Positions 26,109-36,600 of a stretch of 64,000 bases of DNA are shown here, one piece after another. The position numbers and the translations under genes were made by a program. The notes under the pieces were generated by a model that was given only the letters and a program-made list of their open reading frames with translations, was not told the DNA's origin and made no database searches. Source of the stretch: Paraoerskovia marina DSM 21750 (GTDB lineage: Bacteria; Actinomycetota; Actinomycetes; Actinomycetales; Cellulomonadaceae); contig NZ_JNIY01000003.1 in NCBI RefSeq assembly GCF_000701465.1, positions 682,001-746,000 on the forward strand. Direction: 5' to 3'. Position 1 is the first letter of the stretch; each line of letters opens with the position of its first letter.

Positions 26109-26798
26109 ATGGCTGCTGGGCAGCGCAGCAACACCGGCGCCCCTCAGGGTGCCGCCAACGAGTCGAACACCCGCGGTGGCCAGTCCGGCCAGGGCGGGCA
26201 GGGAGGCCGTGGAGGTCGCGACAACCGTCGTGACAACCGTCGCGGCGACGCAGCCGACAAGAACGCCTTTGTCGAGCGAGTCGTAGCGATCAACCGCGTC
26301 TCCAAGGTCGTCAAGGGCGGCCGCCGCTTCAGCTTCACGGCGCTCGTCGTCGTGGGCGACGGCGACGGCACCGTCGGTGTCGGCTACGGGAAGGCCAAGG
26401 AGGTGCCCGCGGCGATCGCCAAGGGCGTCGAGGAGGCCAAGAAGAACTTCTTCAAGGTTCCTCGTATCCAGGGCACGATCCCTCACCCCATCCAGGGCGA
26501 GGACGCCGCCGGCGTCGTCTTCCTGCGTCCGGCTGCTCCGGGTACCGGTGTGATCGCCGGTGGTCCGGTGCGCGCCGTGCTGGAGTGCGCGGGCATCCAC
26601 GACGTGCTGAGCAAGTCGCTCGGTTCGACGAACCAGATCAACATCGTCCGCGCTGCTGTTGCGGCCCTGCAGGGTCTCGAGCAGCCTGAGGCGGTCGCCG
26701 CACGTCGTGGCCTCCCGCTCGAGCACGTCGCCCCGGCGGCGATGCTCCGCGCACAGGCGGCCGGACAGGCCAAGGCCGCAGCGAAGGCAGGTGCGTGA
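26109..26798 (+). CDS. rpsE: 30S ribosomal protein S5 with Gly/Arg-rich N-terminal extension
   Basis: The ATG at 26109 gives 229 residues; the frame is open upstream but without homology. Residues 1-50 are low complexity ([26 protein letters not shown]). The S5 double-stranded RNA-binding domain follows ([28 protein letters not shown]) and then the C-terminal domain. S5 acts in decoding fidelity and mRNA unwinding. Its stop overlaps rpmD (TGATG). Confidence 0.97.
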   Translation: MAAGQRSNTGAPQGAANESNTRGGQSGQGGQGGRGGRDNRRDNRRGDAADKNAFVERVVAINRVSKVVKGGRRFSFTALVVVGDGDGTVGVGYGKAKEVPAAIAKGVEEAKKNFFKVPRIQGTIPHPIQGEDAAGVVFLRPAAPGTGVIAGGPVRAVLECAGIHDVLSKSLGSTNQINIVRAAVAALQGLEQPEAVAARRGLPLEHVAPAAMLRAQAAGQAKAAAKAGA

Positions 26799-26980
26799 TG
26801 GCACGTCTGAAGGTCACGCAGAAGAAGTCCGCCATCGGCGGGAGCCAGCCTCAGCGCAACACGCTGCGGACTCTGGGCCTCAAGCGGATCGGCGACATCG
26901 CCGTGAAGGAGGACCGCCCGGAGATTCGCGGCATGGTTGCCAAGGTGGCACACCTCGTCGCAGTCGAGGAGGTTGAGTAA
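26798..26980 (+). CDS. rpmD: 50S ribosomal protein L30
   Basis: The 60-residue L30 contains [20 protein letters not shown] and [10 protein letters not shown], the family signature. The ATG at 26798 overlaps the rpsE stop; a GTG one codon earlier is an alternative. It lies between rpsE and rplO, its standard place, and its stop overlaps the rplO ATG (TAATG). Confidence 0.97.
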   Translation: MARLKVTQKKSAIGGSQPQRNTLRTLGLKRIGDIAVKEDRPEIRGMVAKVAHLVAVEEVE

Positions 26981-27456
26981 TGGCTGAGAACGCCAAGAAG
27001 GAGACGACCGAGGTGAGCACCCTCAAGGTGCACCACCTGCGTCCTGCTCCCGGTGCCAAGACCGCCAAGACCCGTGTGGGTCGTGGTGAGGCATCGAAGG
27101 GTAAGACCGCCGGTCGCGGTACCAAGGGCACGAAGGCCCGTTACCAGGTTCCGGAGCGCTTCGAGGGTGGGCAGATGCCCCTCCACATGCGGCTCCCGAA
27201 GCTGCGCGGGTTCACGAACCCGTTCCGCGTGGAGTTCCAGGTCGTGAACCTGGACAAGCTCTCCTCGCTCTACCCCGAGGGTGGCTCCGTCACCGTCGAG
27301 GACCTGGTCGCCAAGGGTGCGGTCCGCAAGGGCCAGCCCGTGAAGGTGCTCGGTTCGGGTGAGCTGTCGGTCAAGCTGGACGTCGCGGTCGACGCGTACT
27401 CCGGCTCCGCGAAGGAGAAGATCCTCGCGGCCGGTGGCTCGGTCTCCGAGAACTGA
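26980..27456 (+). CDS. rplO: 50S ribosomal protein L15
   Basis: The 158-residue L15 has the Gly-rich conserved stretch [21 protein letters not shown] and [18 protein letters not shown]. It stabilises the 50S core. An N-terminal extension of about 10 charged residues ([10 protein letters not shown]) precedes the core. A strong terminator follows, which separates spc from secY-adk-map. Confidence 0.98.
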   Translation: MAENAKKETTEVSTLKVHHLRPAPGAKTAKTRVGRGEASKGKTAGRGTKGTKARYQVPERFEGGQMPLHMRLPKLRGFTNPFRVEFQVVNLDKLSSLYPEGGSVTVEDLVAKGAVRKGQPVKVLGSGELSVKLDVAVDAYSGSAKEKILAAGGSVSEN

Positions 27457-27462
27457 CCTCAG

Positions 27463-27496
27463 AACGGGGCCGACGGCACATGCCGTCGGCCCCGTT
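27463..27496 (+). terminator. Terminator after rplO
   Basis: A perfect 16-bp stem (AACGGGGCCGACGGCA and its complement, 2-base loop CA) begins 6 bases after the rplO stop. No T-run follows beyond GTTGC. It ends the ribosomal part of the spc operon. Confidence 0.8.
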
Positions 27497-27530
27497 GCTG
27501 TACCTGGGGAGCTTTGACCGGGCATGATGG

Positions 27531-27559
27531 TTCTCGTTCGCGCACAGACAACGTAGAAT
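27531..27559 (+). promoter_or_regulatory. Candidate secY-adk-map promoter
   Basis: TTCTCG (27531-27536) and a good -10 TAGAAT (27554-27559) are 17 bp apart in the 243-bp gap after the rplO terminator. It would drive secY-adk-map separately from the ribosomal genes. Confidence 0.45.
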
Positions 27560-27699
27560 CACGAACCGGTCGTCACGAACGACTTGCCGTACGACAGCGG
27601 CGCAACGGCGTAGGCGCCGCATGGTCGCCTGCGCGGGGGCGTCGGTCCACGCCGGTTGACCGGCGCACGATACACCCGCACCGCGGGCCAGGAGGATAG

Positions 27700-28998
27700 G
27701 TGCTCAGCGCATTCGGCAGGGCTTTCCGGACGCCCGACCTGCGTCGCAAACTGTTGTTCACGATCGGAATCATCGTTCTGTACCGTGTCGGGTCCTTCAT
27801 CCCGACACCGGGCGTCGATTACCCGAACGTCCAGCAGTGCATCGCGGAGACGGCCGGTTCGAACGATCTCCTCGGTCTGATCAACCTCTTCAGCGGCGGG
27901 GCGTTGCTCCAGCTCTCGATCTTCGCGCTCGGGATCATGCCGTACATCACCGCGAGCATCATCGTGCAGCTGCTCCGCGTCGTGATCCCTCACTTCGAGG
28001 CTCTCCACAAGGAGGGGCAGTCCGGGCAGGCGAAGCTCACGCAGTACACCCGCTACCTGACGATCGCCCTCGCCATCCTCCAGTCGACGACGGTCATCAC
28101 GACCGCGCGCAACGGATTCCTCTTCCAGGGCTGCTCCGTCCCCGTGATCCCGGACGACTCGTTCGTCACTCTCTCGATCATGGTGATCACCATGACCGCG
28201 GGTACCGGACTCATCATGTGGCTCGGTGAGCTGATCTCCGAGCGCGGTATCGGCAACGGCATGTCGCTCCTGATCTTCACGTCGATCGCGGCCAGCTTCC
28301 CCACGGCCCTGTGGTCGATCGCGGGTGGCGAGAACGGCTTCGTGAAGTTCGCCCTCGTCATCGGCGTGATCCTGCTGGTGATCCTGCTGGTCGTCTTCGT
28401 CGAGCAGTCGCAGCGGCGCATCCCCGTGCAGTACGCCAAGCGGATGGTCGGCCGCAAGATGTACGGCGGCTCGTCGACGTACATCCCGATCAAGATCAAC
28501 ATGTCCGGTGTCATCCCGGTCATCTTCGCGTCGTCGATCCTGGCGATCCCAGGTCTGCTGGCGCAGTTCGGCGACGAGACCTCCGAATGGGTGGTGTGGG
28601 TCTCCCGCTACCTCGCTCCGCAGGACGCAGGGCTGCACATCGCGCTCTACGTGCTGATGATCATCTTCTTCGCCTTCTTCTACACCGCGATCACGTTCAA
28701 CCCCGACGAGGTTGCGGACAACATGAAGAAGTACGGCGGGTTCATCCCCGGCATCCGTGCGGGACGTCCGACCGCCGAGTATCTCGACTACGTCATCTCG
28801 CGCATCACCACGGCGGGCTCGATCTACCTCGCCGTCGTCGCGCTCATCCCGACGCTCGTGCTGATCGCGCTGGACGTCGAGACCAACATCCCGTTCGGTG
28901 GTAGCTCGATCATCATCGTCGTGGGTGTCGGCCTCGAGACCGTCAAGCAGATCAACTCGCAGCTGCAGCAGCGTCACTACGAAGGGTTCCTCCGTTGA
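27700..28998 (+). CDS. secY: Preprotein translocase subunit SecY
   Basis: The 432-residue membrane protein has about ten hydrophobic segments, starts LSAFGRAFRTPDLRRKLLFTI and contains the SecY motifs GIMPYITASIIVQLL and PEYLDYVISRITTAGSIYLA-like segments. It forms the protein-conducting channel with SecE and SecG, and would export the chitinase and the surface proteins of this window. The start is GTG with GGAGG upstream. Its TGA overlaps the adk TTG by 4 bases (TTGA). Confidence 0.98.
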   Translation: MLSAFGRAFRTPDLRRKLLFTIGIIVLYRVGSFIPTPGVDYPNVQQCIAETAGSNDLLGLINLFSGGALLQLSIFALGIMPYITASIIVQLLRVVIPHFEALHKEGQSGQAKLTQYTRYLTIALAILQSTTVITTARNGFLFQGCSVPVIPDDSFVTLSIMVITMTAGTGLIMWLGELISERGIGNGMSLLIFTSIAASFPTALWSIAGGENGFVKFALVIGVILLVILLVVFVEQSQRRIPVQYAKRMVGRKMYGGSSTYIPIKINMSGVIPVIFASSILAIPGLLAQFGDETSEWVVWVSRYLAPQDAGLHIALYVLMIIFFAFFYTAITFNPDEVADNMKKYGGFIPGIRAGRPTAEYLDYVISRITTAGSIYLAVVALIPTLVLIALDVETNIPFGGSSIIIVVGVGLETVKQINSQLQQRHYEGFLR

Positions 28999-29591
28999 GC
29001 AGCTCCACTCCGTCCGCCCGTCTCGTGATCATGGGCCCGCAGGGTGCCGGCAAGGGCACGCAGGCCGCCCGTCTTGCCGAGACGTACGACATCCCGGCGA
29101 TCTCCACCGGCGACATCTTCCGCGCCAACATCAAGGGCGGGACGGAGCTCGGGCGCCTCGTTCAGGAGTACACCGCCAAGGGTGACCTCGTCCCGGACGA
29201 GGTCACCAACGCGATGGTCCGTGACCGTCTCGCCCAGGACGACGTCGCCTCCGGGTTCATCCTCGACGGCTACCCGCGCAACGCGGCCCAGGTCGTCGAG
29301 CTCGACGGGATCCTCGCCGATCTCGGTGTCGCGCTCGACGGAGTCCTCGAGCTCACGGCTGACCGTGCCGAGCTCCTGGAGCGCATGCGCAAGCGTGCGG
29401 AGATCGAGGGGCGTGAGGACGACACGGACGAGGCGATCGCCCGCCGTCTGGACATCTACGCGGAGCAGACCGCGCCGCTGGCCGACGCCTACGCAGCCCG
29501 TGACCTGCTCATCCAGGTCGACGGTATCGGCGAGGTCGAGGAGATCACCGGACGCCTGGTGGCCGAGCTGAACCCGCGACTCGGGGTCTGA
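28995..29591 (+). CDS. adk: Adenylate kinase (short type)
   Basis: The 198-residue enzyme interconverts ATP + AMP and 2 ADP. The P-loop is GPQGAGKGT (residues 14-22, K20), followed by DGYPRN. It is the short form: the zinc/LID domain insertion is absent, as the sequence passes from LTADRAELLERMRKRAE directly to the closing helices. The TTG start is chosen because it is coupled to the secY stop; the first in-frame ATG lies in the beta strand just before the P-loop and would remove the N-terminus. Confidence 0.97.
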   Translation: MSSSTPSARLVIMGPQGAGKGTQAARLAETYDIPAISTGDIFRANIKGGTELGRLVQEYTAKGDLVPDEVTNAMVRDRLAQDDVASGFILDGYPRNAAQVVELDGILADLGVALDGVLELTADRAELLERMRKRAEIEGREDDTDEAIARRLDIYAEQTAPLADAYAARDLLIQVDGIGEVEEITGRLVAELNPRLGV

Positions 29592-29599
29592 CGATCTCC

Positions 29600-30460
29600 G
29601 TGTTCGGTCGCGAGAAGATCGAGTACAAGTCGCTCGACGAGGTCCGCACGATGCGTCGTGCGGGCCTCGTCGTCGCGCAGGCCCTCGCGGCGGTGCGCAA
29701 GAGTGCGCGCCCCGGCATGACGACGGCGGACCTGGACCAGGTCGCCGCGGCGACGATCCACGACGCCGGTGCCACCTCCAACTTCCTCGGATATCACGGG
29801 TTCCCGGCGACGGTCTGCGCGTCGGTGAACGAGGAGATCGTGCACGGAATCCCTGGGTCTCGCGTCCTCGAGGTCGGCGACGTGGTCTCTGTCGACTGCG
29901 GTGCCGTCGTCGACGGTTGGCACGGCGACTCGGCGTTGTCGTTCATCCTCGGCCCCGCGGGCGCCCTGGACATCGACGATCCTGCGATCCGCGACTCCGC
30001 CGACGCGGACCTGGTCCGCATCACCGAGGAGTCGATGTGGGCCGGGATCGCAGCACTGGCGACCGCGTCCCGGGTCGGTGAGATCGGTGATGCCATCGAC
30101 GACGTGATCGCCGCCGCAGCTCGTGACGGCGTAGAGCTCGGCATCGTGACCGAGTTCACCGGGCACGGTATCGGAACCGCGATGCATCAGCCGCCGGAGG
30201 TGCTCAACTTCCGCAGCAGCCACCGAGGACCACGGGTGAAGCCGGGGATGTGTCTGGCGATCGAGCCGATGATGACCCGGGGGAGCGGCGAGACCGTCAC
30301 GCTGGCCGACGACTGGACCGTCGTGACCGGCGACGGCTCCCGTGCCGCGCACTGGGAGCACAGCGTGGCCGTGACGGAGCAGGGCATCAGCGTGCTCACC
30401 GCGCCCGACGCCGGCGCCGAACGGTTGGCGAACTATGGCGTCGTTCCGGTGACGATCTAG
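29600..30460 (+). CDS. map: Type I methionine aminopeptidase
   Basis: The 286-residue enzyme removes N-terminal Met from nascent proteins. The metal ligands are visible as D99 and D110 (VSVDCG, GWHGDS), the His in FTGHGIGTAMH, the Glu in LAIEPMM and the Glu in HWEHSVAVT, with the substrate His in VHGIP at 82. It starts with GTG, 8 bp after adk, in the standard secY-adk-map group. In most Actinobacteria infA follows; here a 12-kb gene intervenes. Confidence 0.97.
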   Translation: MFGREKIEYKSLDEVRTMRRAGLVVAQALAAVRKSARPGMTTADLDQVAAATIHDAGATSNFLGYHGFPATVCASVNEEIVHGIPGSRVLEVGDVVSVDCGAVVDGWHGDSALSFILGPAGALDIDDPAIRDSADADLVRITEESMWAGIAALATASRVGEIGDAIDDVIAAAARDGVELGIVTEFTGHGIGTAMHQPPEVLNFRSSHRGPRVKPGMCLAIEPMMTRGSGETVTLADDWTVVTGDGSRAAHWEHSVAVTEQGISVLTAPDAGAERLANYGVVPVTI

Positions 30461-30483
30461 TTTTTGCCATGCGAAGGTTGATG

Positions 30484-30498
30484 ACGAAATAGTTTCGT
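30484..30498. other. Small inverted repeat upstream of the giant surface-protein gene
   Basis: ACGAAA-TAG-TTTCGT is a perfect 6-bp inverted repeat in an unusually A+T-rich patch after map. It may be a weak terminator for map (a TTTTT run lies at about 30461-30465, before it) or an operator. The evidence is the symmetry only. Confidence 0.3.
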
Positions 30499-30500
30499 TA

Positions 30501-30523
30501 TCACGAACTGCGGGTTTTCACCC
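30501..30523 (+). promoter_or_regulatory. Upstream element shared with the LAETG surface-protein gene
   Basis: The string TCACGAACTG-CGGGT-TTTCACCC matches, in the same order, sequence before the LAETG protein gene (49774-49806: TCACGAA, ACTG, CGGGT, TTTCACCC). The part TTTCACCC with CTCCCG after it also recurs at 49286-49300, before the small exported protein. It lies about 85 bases before the start codon. It is probably a regulator site; the regulator is unknown. Confidence 0.45.
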
Positions 30524-30543
30524 TCTCCCGCCGCGCCGTGTGG

Positions 30544-30559
30544 TGTGAATCTCATTACA
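30544..30559 (+). promoter_or_regulatory. CRP/GlxR-like site before the giant surface-protein gene
   Basis: TGTGA-ATCTCA-TTACA matches nine of ten fixed positions of the CRP/GlxR consensus TGTGA-N6-TCACA. It is centred about 54 bases before the start codon. A TACAGT at 30556-30561 overlapping it could be a -10 box, in which case binding here would repress. The factor itself is not in the window. Confidence 0.4.
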
Positions 30560-30605
30560 GTCGATCGCGTACGCATGTTCACGCTCTCGACGTCTGGATC
30601 CCGCC

Positions 30606-33600
30606 ATGCACGTGAGTCGCCTTCTTTCCCGTACCCGAACGGCTGCTGTTGCCTCCGCGACGGCGCTGATTCTCGGCCTTTCTGCTCCGCTGGCACTCGC
30701 TGCCGACGAGAACTCCCTCCAGCAGGAGGAGTCTGTCCAAGAGGTCGTGGAGGACGACGCCACCGACGCGCCGACCGAGAAGTCGACCGCCAAGACGAAG
30801 ACGAAGGCGAAGTCGGAGAAGGACGAGAAGAAGGCTGAGCCGACGGAGACGTCTGAGCCGTCCGAGGACCCGACGTCCGAGGCGCCGGCCGACGACCCGA
30901 CTTCTGACGGGGTGCCTGACGAGGATCCGGCGTCTGAGAAGAGCGATGGCGCCGAGAGCGGCTCCGAGGAGACGGGCGATTCGGGGAAGCCCGACGAATC
31001 CGAGAGCGACGAGGCACCGGCGGGCATCGCGCCGCTGTCCGTCCCGCTCCCGGATGACGACACGGCCGTCGTGACGGTCCGAACCGGTGGCATCAGGACG
31101 GGCGACTCGAGCGTCGCGGCGCTCCCGGGCGTGGTGCTCGGTCTGTACGCGACGGCGGGCGCCGCGAGCCCGGTCAACAACACGTGGGCCGTGTGTACCG
31201 CGGACGTCGACGGAGACTGTTCGTTCGAGGTCCCGTGGTTCAACCCGCCAGGACAGGCGGACGGCCCGAGCTATTGGGTCAAGCAGATCTCCGCCCCGAC
31301 CGGGTACTTCACCAACCCTGCGCTGCGGACGGGCGGCGCCGGCGCCGGCAGCTCAACCTCTTACGTCTTCGAGACCCCCGAGCTCGAGGCGGACACCGTC
31401 TACACGTCGACGTCGACGTCGGACGGCTTCATGTATGCGACGGGAAACACCAACGCCGACGCCTCGTCCGGGATCTGGCAGCAGTCCGTGAACAACCCGC
31501 CGGCGACGCAGCAGTGCGGTCTTGACGCGGCACTCCTGCTCGACGTGTCCGGCTCGGTCTCCGGCGACCTGCCCCAACTGAAGACCGCGGCGAGCTCGAT
31601 GGTGGACGCGCTCGTCGGGACGCCGTCGCAGCTTGCCCTTCACACGTTCAACAACCAGTCGCCGTCGTCGGCCACGGGTGGTGTGAACGCGCCGCTGCGG
31701 AACGTCTCGACCTCGGGCGACGCCCAAGCCATCAAGAACGACATCAACGGGCTGAGCGCCAACTCGGGCACCAACTGGGACCAGGGTCTCTGGGGGCTGG
31801 TCGGGATCGCCGACACCCTCGACGTCGTCATCGTGATCACGGACGGCAACCCGACGTTCTACGGTCCGAGCGCGGAGGGGCCAGGCAGCTATACGCGATT
31901 CCGTGAGGTGGAGAACTCGATCTTCTCTGCGAACGCACTCAAGGCGGAGGGCGCACGCATCATCACGCTCGGTGTCGGTGACGGTCTCGGCACCGCCGCC
32001 TCGCTCAACCTCCGCGCAGTCTCGGGTGACGGTGCGTACTACCAGTCTGAAAGCTACGACGACGCCGCCGAGGTCGTGCGGAACCTTGCTCTCGGTGCCT
32101 GCCAGAACCGGCTGTCGGTCATCAAGCAGACCGTCGACGCCAACGGGGAGAACCCGAACGTCGCGGGTGGGTGGGACATCACGGCGAGCGGGCCGATCGT
32201 CGACGGCGGGTCCGTCACCAAGGAGACGGCGCCGGAGACCGGTGGTGTCAACTTCGACCTGACCATCCCCGGTGGGGGGTCGGGCGTGGTCACCGTCGCG
32301 GAGGACCTCACAAGCCAGCCGAACTTCGAGTTCTCGGGTGTGGAGTGCACCGACACCACCACGGGCAACGCGCTGACTGTCGCCGACCTGAATCCGGTGA
32401 CCGGTAGTTTCACGGTCGCGATCCCGTCGACCCAGACCACCGCCAGCTGTACGATCACCAACCAGTCGGCGGAACCGGCCTCCGTCGTCTTCGAGAAGAC
32501 ATGGGAGATCGACGGCACGACGTACGCGCACTCGTCTCGTCCGACCGGGTACAACGCGAACGGTTCGGTCAACGGCGAGAACGTCGGCATCGGCAGCGAG
32601 CGCGCAGGTTTCGAGGCGGGCGACAGCGTCACCGTCGGCGAGTCGACCACTGTTCCGAACGACCAGCCGCTCTGTGAGGCCGTCGTCGAAGAGCTCGTCT
32701 CGATCAACGGGGTCGCTCTCGACAACCCGATCCCGCTGACCGGAGACGCCACGTACGACTTCGACCTGGAGGCCGGCACCAACACCGTCGGTCTGCGCAA
32801 CACGCAGGACTGCGAGTCGCGCGTCACGCTCGTGAAGGAGGTACAGGGCGGACCGGCCGACCCTGCCACCTGGACGCTCACCGCGGTGACGCCGGACGGG
32901 GCGATCGAGGGGCCGACGGGCACCACCGGCGTGACCGGTGAGGTCAGCCCGGCCACGCGCTACATCCTGACGGAGAGCGGCGACCCGCGGTACGCCCAGA
33001 CGATCGCTCCCAACGCGTCTCCCACGCCTCCCGCGACCGGGTCGTGGCAGTGCAGCAAGCTGGACGAGAACGGCGAACTGATCCCCGGCTCGCAGTACGA
33101 CGGTCTGAACGGCGGGGTCACGGTGCCACGCGGCCAGTGGGCCGAGTGTACGGCGGTGAACGTGACCGCCGAGCTGACGCTTCTCAAGGAGGTCTCCAAC
33201 GTCTCCGGCGGTGAAGCAGAGTCGTCGGACTTCGACCTGACCGCGACGCCGACGGGTGACGACGTCCCTGCGGGCCTCGCACCGGTGACGGTCGAGGGCG
33301 CCGCTGATCCGGCGGACGCGAACACCTTCCTGGTGCGACCCGGTACGCCGTACGCGCTCACGGAGTCGGACCTGAGCGGGTACGAGCTCTCGTCCCTCAC
33401 GTGTGTCGACGACAGCGACGTGCCGATCGACCTCGGCGACGGAGACACGATCACCGTCCCCGCGGGGGAGCAGTACTCGTGCACGTTCATCAACGACGAC
33501 ATCGCACCCACGCTGACCCTGGTCAAGGAGATCGGCGGCGACGGCGACCAGTCCCTGGTCGACGCGTGGACCCTGACGGCGACGGACGGCGACTCGACGG

Positions 33601-36600
33601 TCGTGAGCGGCACCAGCGGAGTCAGCGAGGACGTCGAGGCGGGAGTTGCCTACACCCTGGGCGAGACGCTGATCGACCCGGACGGCGACGGACAGGGGTA
33701 CTACCAGGAGGGTGAGTGGTCCTGCACGGACGAGGACGGAGCTGACGGCACCGTCACCCTCGCTCTCGGCCAGGACGTGACCTGTACGGTCACGAACGTC
33801 CCGGTCGAGCCCGTCACCATCGTCAAGGACGCCGGCACGGCGACCCAGGACGCCACGGACGCCAACCTCTGGACGGTCGACTACACGCTGACCGCGACCA
33901 ACTCGAACCCGGTGGGCGTCGAGTACACGATCACGGACTCGATCGACGTCCCGGCGGCAGCGTCGGTCGACCAGATCTCTGTCGTCGGATCTCCGGCGGG
34001 CGTGACTCTGAACCCCGCGTTCGACGGACAGAGTGACACGCTCATCGCCGAGGATGTGGCGATCGGGGCCGGCGACCCGAGCCCCGTCAACCACGTGTAC
34101 ACGGTGCGGGTCGTCTACCGGACGACGGCCGCGGCAGGTGAGCCGACCGGGCAGTGCGACCCGGGTGAGGGTCACGTGATCGGCAACGACGCGACGGTCA
34201 CGACGTTCAACCTCCCGCCGGAGTCGGACGACGCGTGCGTCACGATCCCGGAGGACCCGGCGGTGACGGTCGACAAGACCGAGACGTCGACGACGCAGAA
34301 CCCGGACGGCTCCTGGACCATCACGTACGACGTGGTCGCCACGAACACGTCCGACGAGCTCTCCGCCGCGTACGACGCGGTCGACACGCCGGAGTTCGGC
34401 GACGGGATCTCGATCTCGTCGGCGTCCTGGACCGGTCCGACGTCGGGTTCCTTCACGGGTGACCCGCTGACGGCACAGCTCGCGACCGACCGGACCCTCG
34501 CCCCGAGTCTGTTCGAGACCTACACGATCACCATCGTCGCGGAGGTCGCGGGCGACTCGACGCCCGAGGCGCGCGACTGCGAGCTGGGTGACGGTGAGGA
34601 CGGAACAGGCTTCCTCAACACCGCGACCATCACGGTCGACGGCCAGGACCCGGTGAGCGACAGCGACTGCTCGTCACCTGTCGTCCCGACGGTCACGAAG
34701 ACCGTCACGTCGGACGCGACGCCGGACACGAGCGTCGACCCCTGGGCCGGCCTGTGGACGATCACCTACGACGTCACGGTCACCAACCCGTCCGACGAGA
34801 CAGGACTCCAGTACTCGCTCACCGACGTGCCGACCCCGTCGGTCGGCACGGCCGTCAGTGCCGAGGTGACGGGTGCCGCGACGCTCTCCTGGCAGTTGAC
34901 GGACGGGCCGTTCGTCATCGTTCCGGCCGACTCGCCGACGGCGCTCGCGGCAGGTGAGTCCGACACCTACACGATCACGATGAGCGTGCAGATCCCCCTG
35001 GCGGCCGAGCTACCCGTGGTCTGCGACGACGACGGCTCGGGCCTCGTCAACACAGCGATCGCGGTCTCGGGCGACTTCACGGTCGCCGACGACGCCTGTG
35101 GCGAGCTCCCGGACCTGCCCAGCCTGACGCTGGTCAAGGAGGTCGAGAACGGCAACCTCACCGAGGGCGTCGCGGACGACCAGGACTGGCGCCTCACCGC
35201 CAACGGTGACGACGACACGCCGTTCGACACCGGCGGTCTCTCGGAGCACACGTCGACGGTGCTGCCCGGCACGTACGGGCTCAGCGAGACATTGATCGAC
35301 GACTCCTTCGCGGGTCTGTACACCGCCTCGGCGTGGGCATGCACGATCGACGGACAGCCGTTCAGCGGCTTCGCCTCACCCGACGCCGTGACGCTCGCGA
35401 ACGGTGAGGACGTGGTCTGCACGATCACGAACACGCTGATCCACCCGGTCACGATCCAGAAGGCGACGGCGTCGGTGACGCCGTCCGCGACGACGCCGGG
35501 GGAGTGGACGCTGGTCTACACGCTCACCGTCACCAACCCGAACGACGTCGACGCGACCTACGACATCAGCGACACGACGCAGCTCGTCCCGGGCGCCACG
35601 CTCGAGTCGATCTCGGTCGACTCGGACGACGTCGACGTCAGCGGATCTTCCTTCGGCGTCTCCGACCCGGTGATCGCCGAGGACGTGACGATCGGCACGG
35701 GTGACGAGAACACCCACGTCTACACCGTGACCGCGACGGTCACCGTGCCGGGGACGGTGACCGAACCGGTCTGCGGCAACGACGGCACGGTGCAGAACAC
35801 CGGCACCGTCACGATGGCGCCGTTCGACCCGATCGGCTCGACGGTCTGTGACACCACCGGCGAGCTGCCGGGCGTCACGATCACCAAGGACGTCTCCACC
35901 GACGTCGTGCCCGTGCAGAACGAGGACGGCAGCTGGACGATCACGTACGACGTGGTCGTCACGAACTCCGAGGACGACCAGGCCACGGAGTACACGCTGA
36001 CCGACGACCTCCGGTTCGGCGACGGCATCACGGTGGGCGACGCGACCTGGTCGCTGGCCGACCCTGCTGACGACGGAACCTTCGTCGACGGCTCTGCCGA
36101 CCTCACGCCGGACGGCCCGCGGCCGCTCGCCGGTGGCGGAACGCACACCTACACGGTCACGGCGACGGGAACGGTCACGGACTCCTCGACAGCGACGAGC
36201 CGCGACTGCAGCCTGGGTGACGGCGAGTCCGGGACCGGGTTCTGGAACTCGGCCACCGTCACCGCCTCCGGCGACTCGACGACAGTCAGCGCGTGTGCCA
36301 CACCGGTGCTGCCCTCGATCGACAAGCAGTTCTCGTCGACCGCCCAGCACATCGTGGACGGGGCCTGGGACGGGAGCTGGGACGTGACCTACGAGGTCGC
36401 GGTCTCGAACACCCACCCGCTCACGGACATCTACTACACGCTCGACGACGCCCCGGCGCTCCCCGCCGGCGTCACGCTCAACTCGGCCACGATCAGCGGG
36501 GTCGACGGCGAGGGAGCCGACATCACGGTGAACCCGCTCTGGGACGGCGACGGTGAGACTGCCGTAATCGAGGACGCACGCGTGCTTCCGGCGAGCTCCA

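Noticed and set aside
30461-30605. Read-through or fusion of map with the surface-protein gene.
   Set aside because: map ends at a clear TAG; the surface-protein gene begins with a complete signal peptide 145 bp later, with promoter-like DNA in between.
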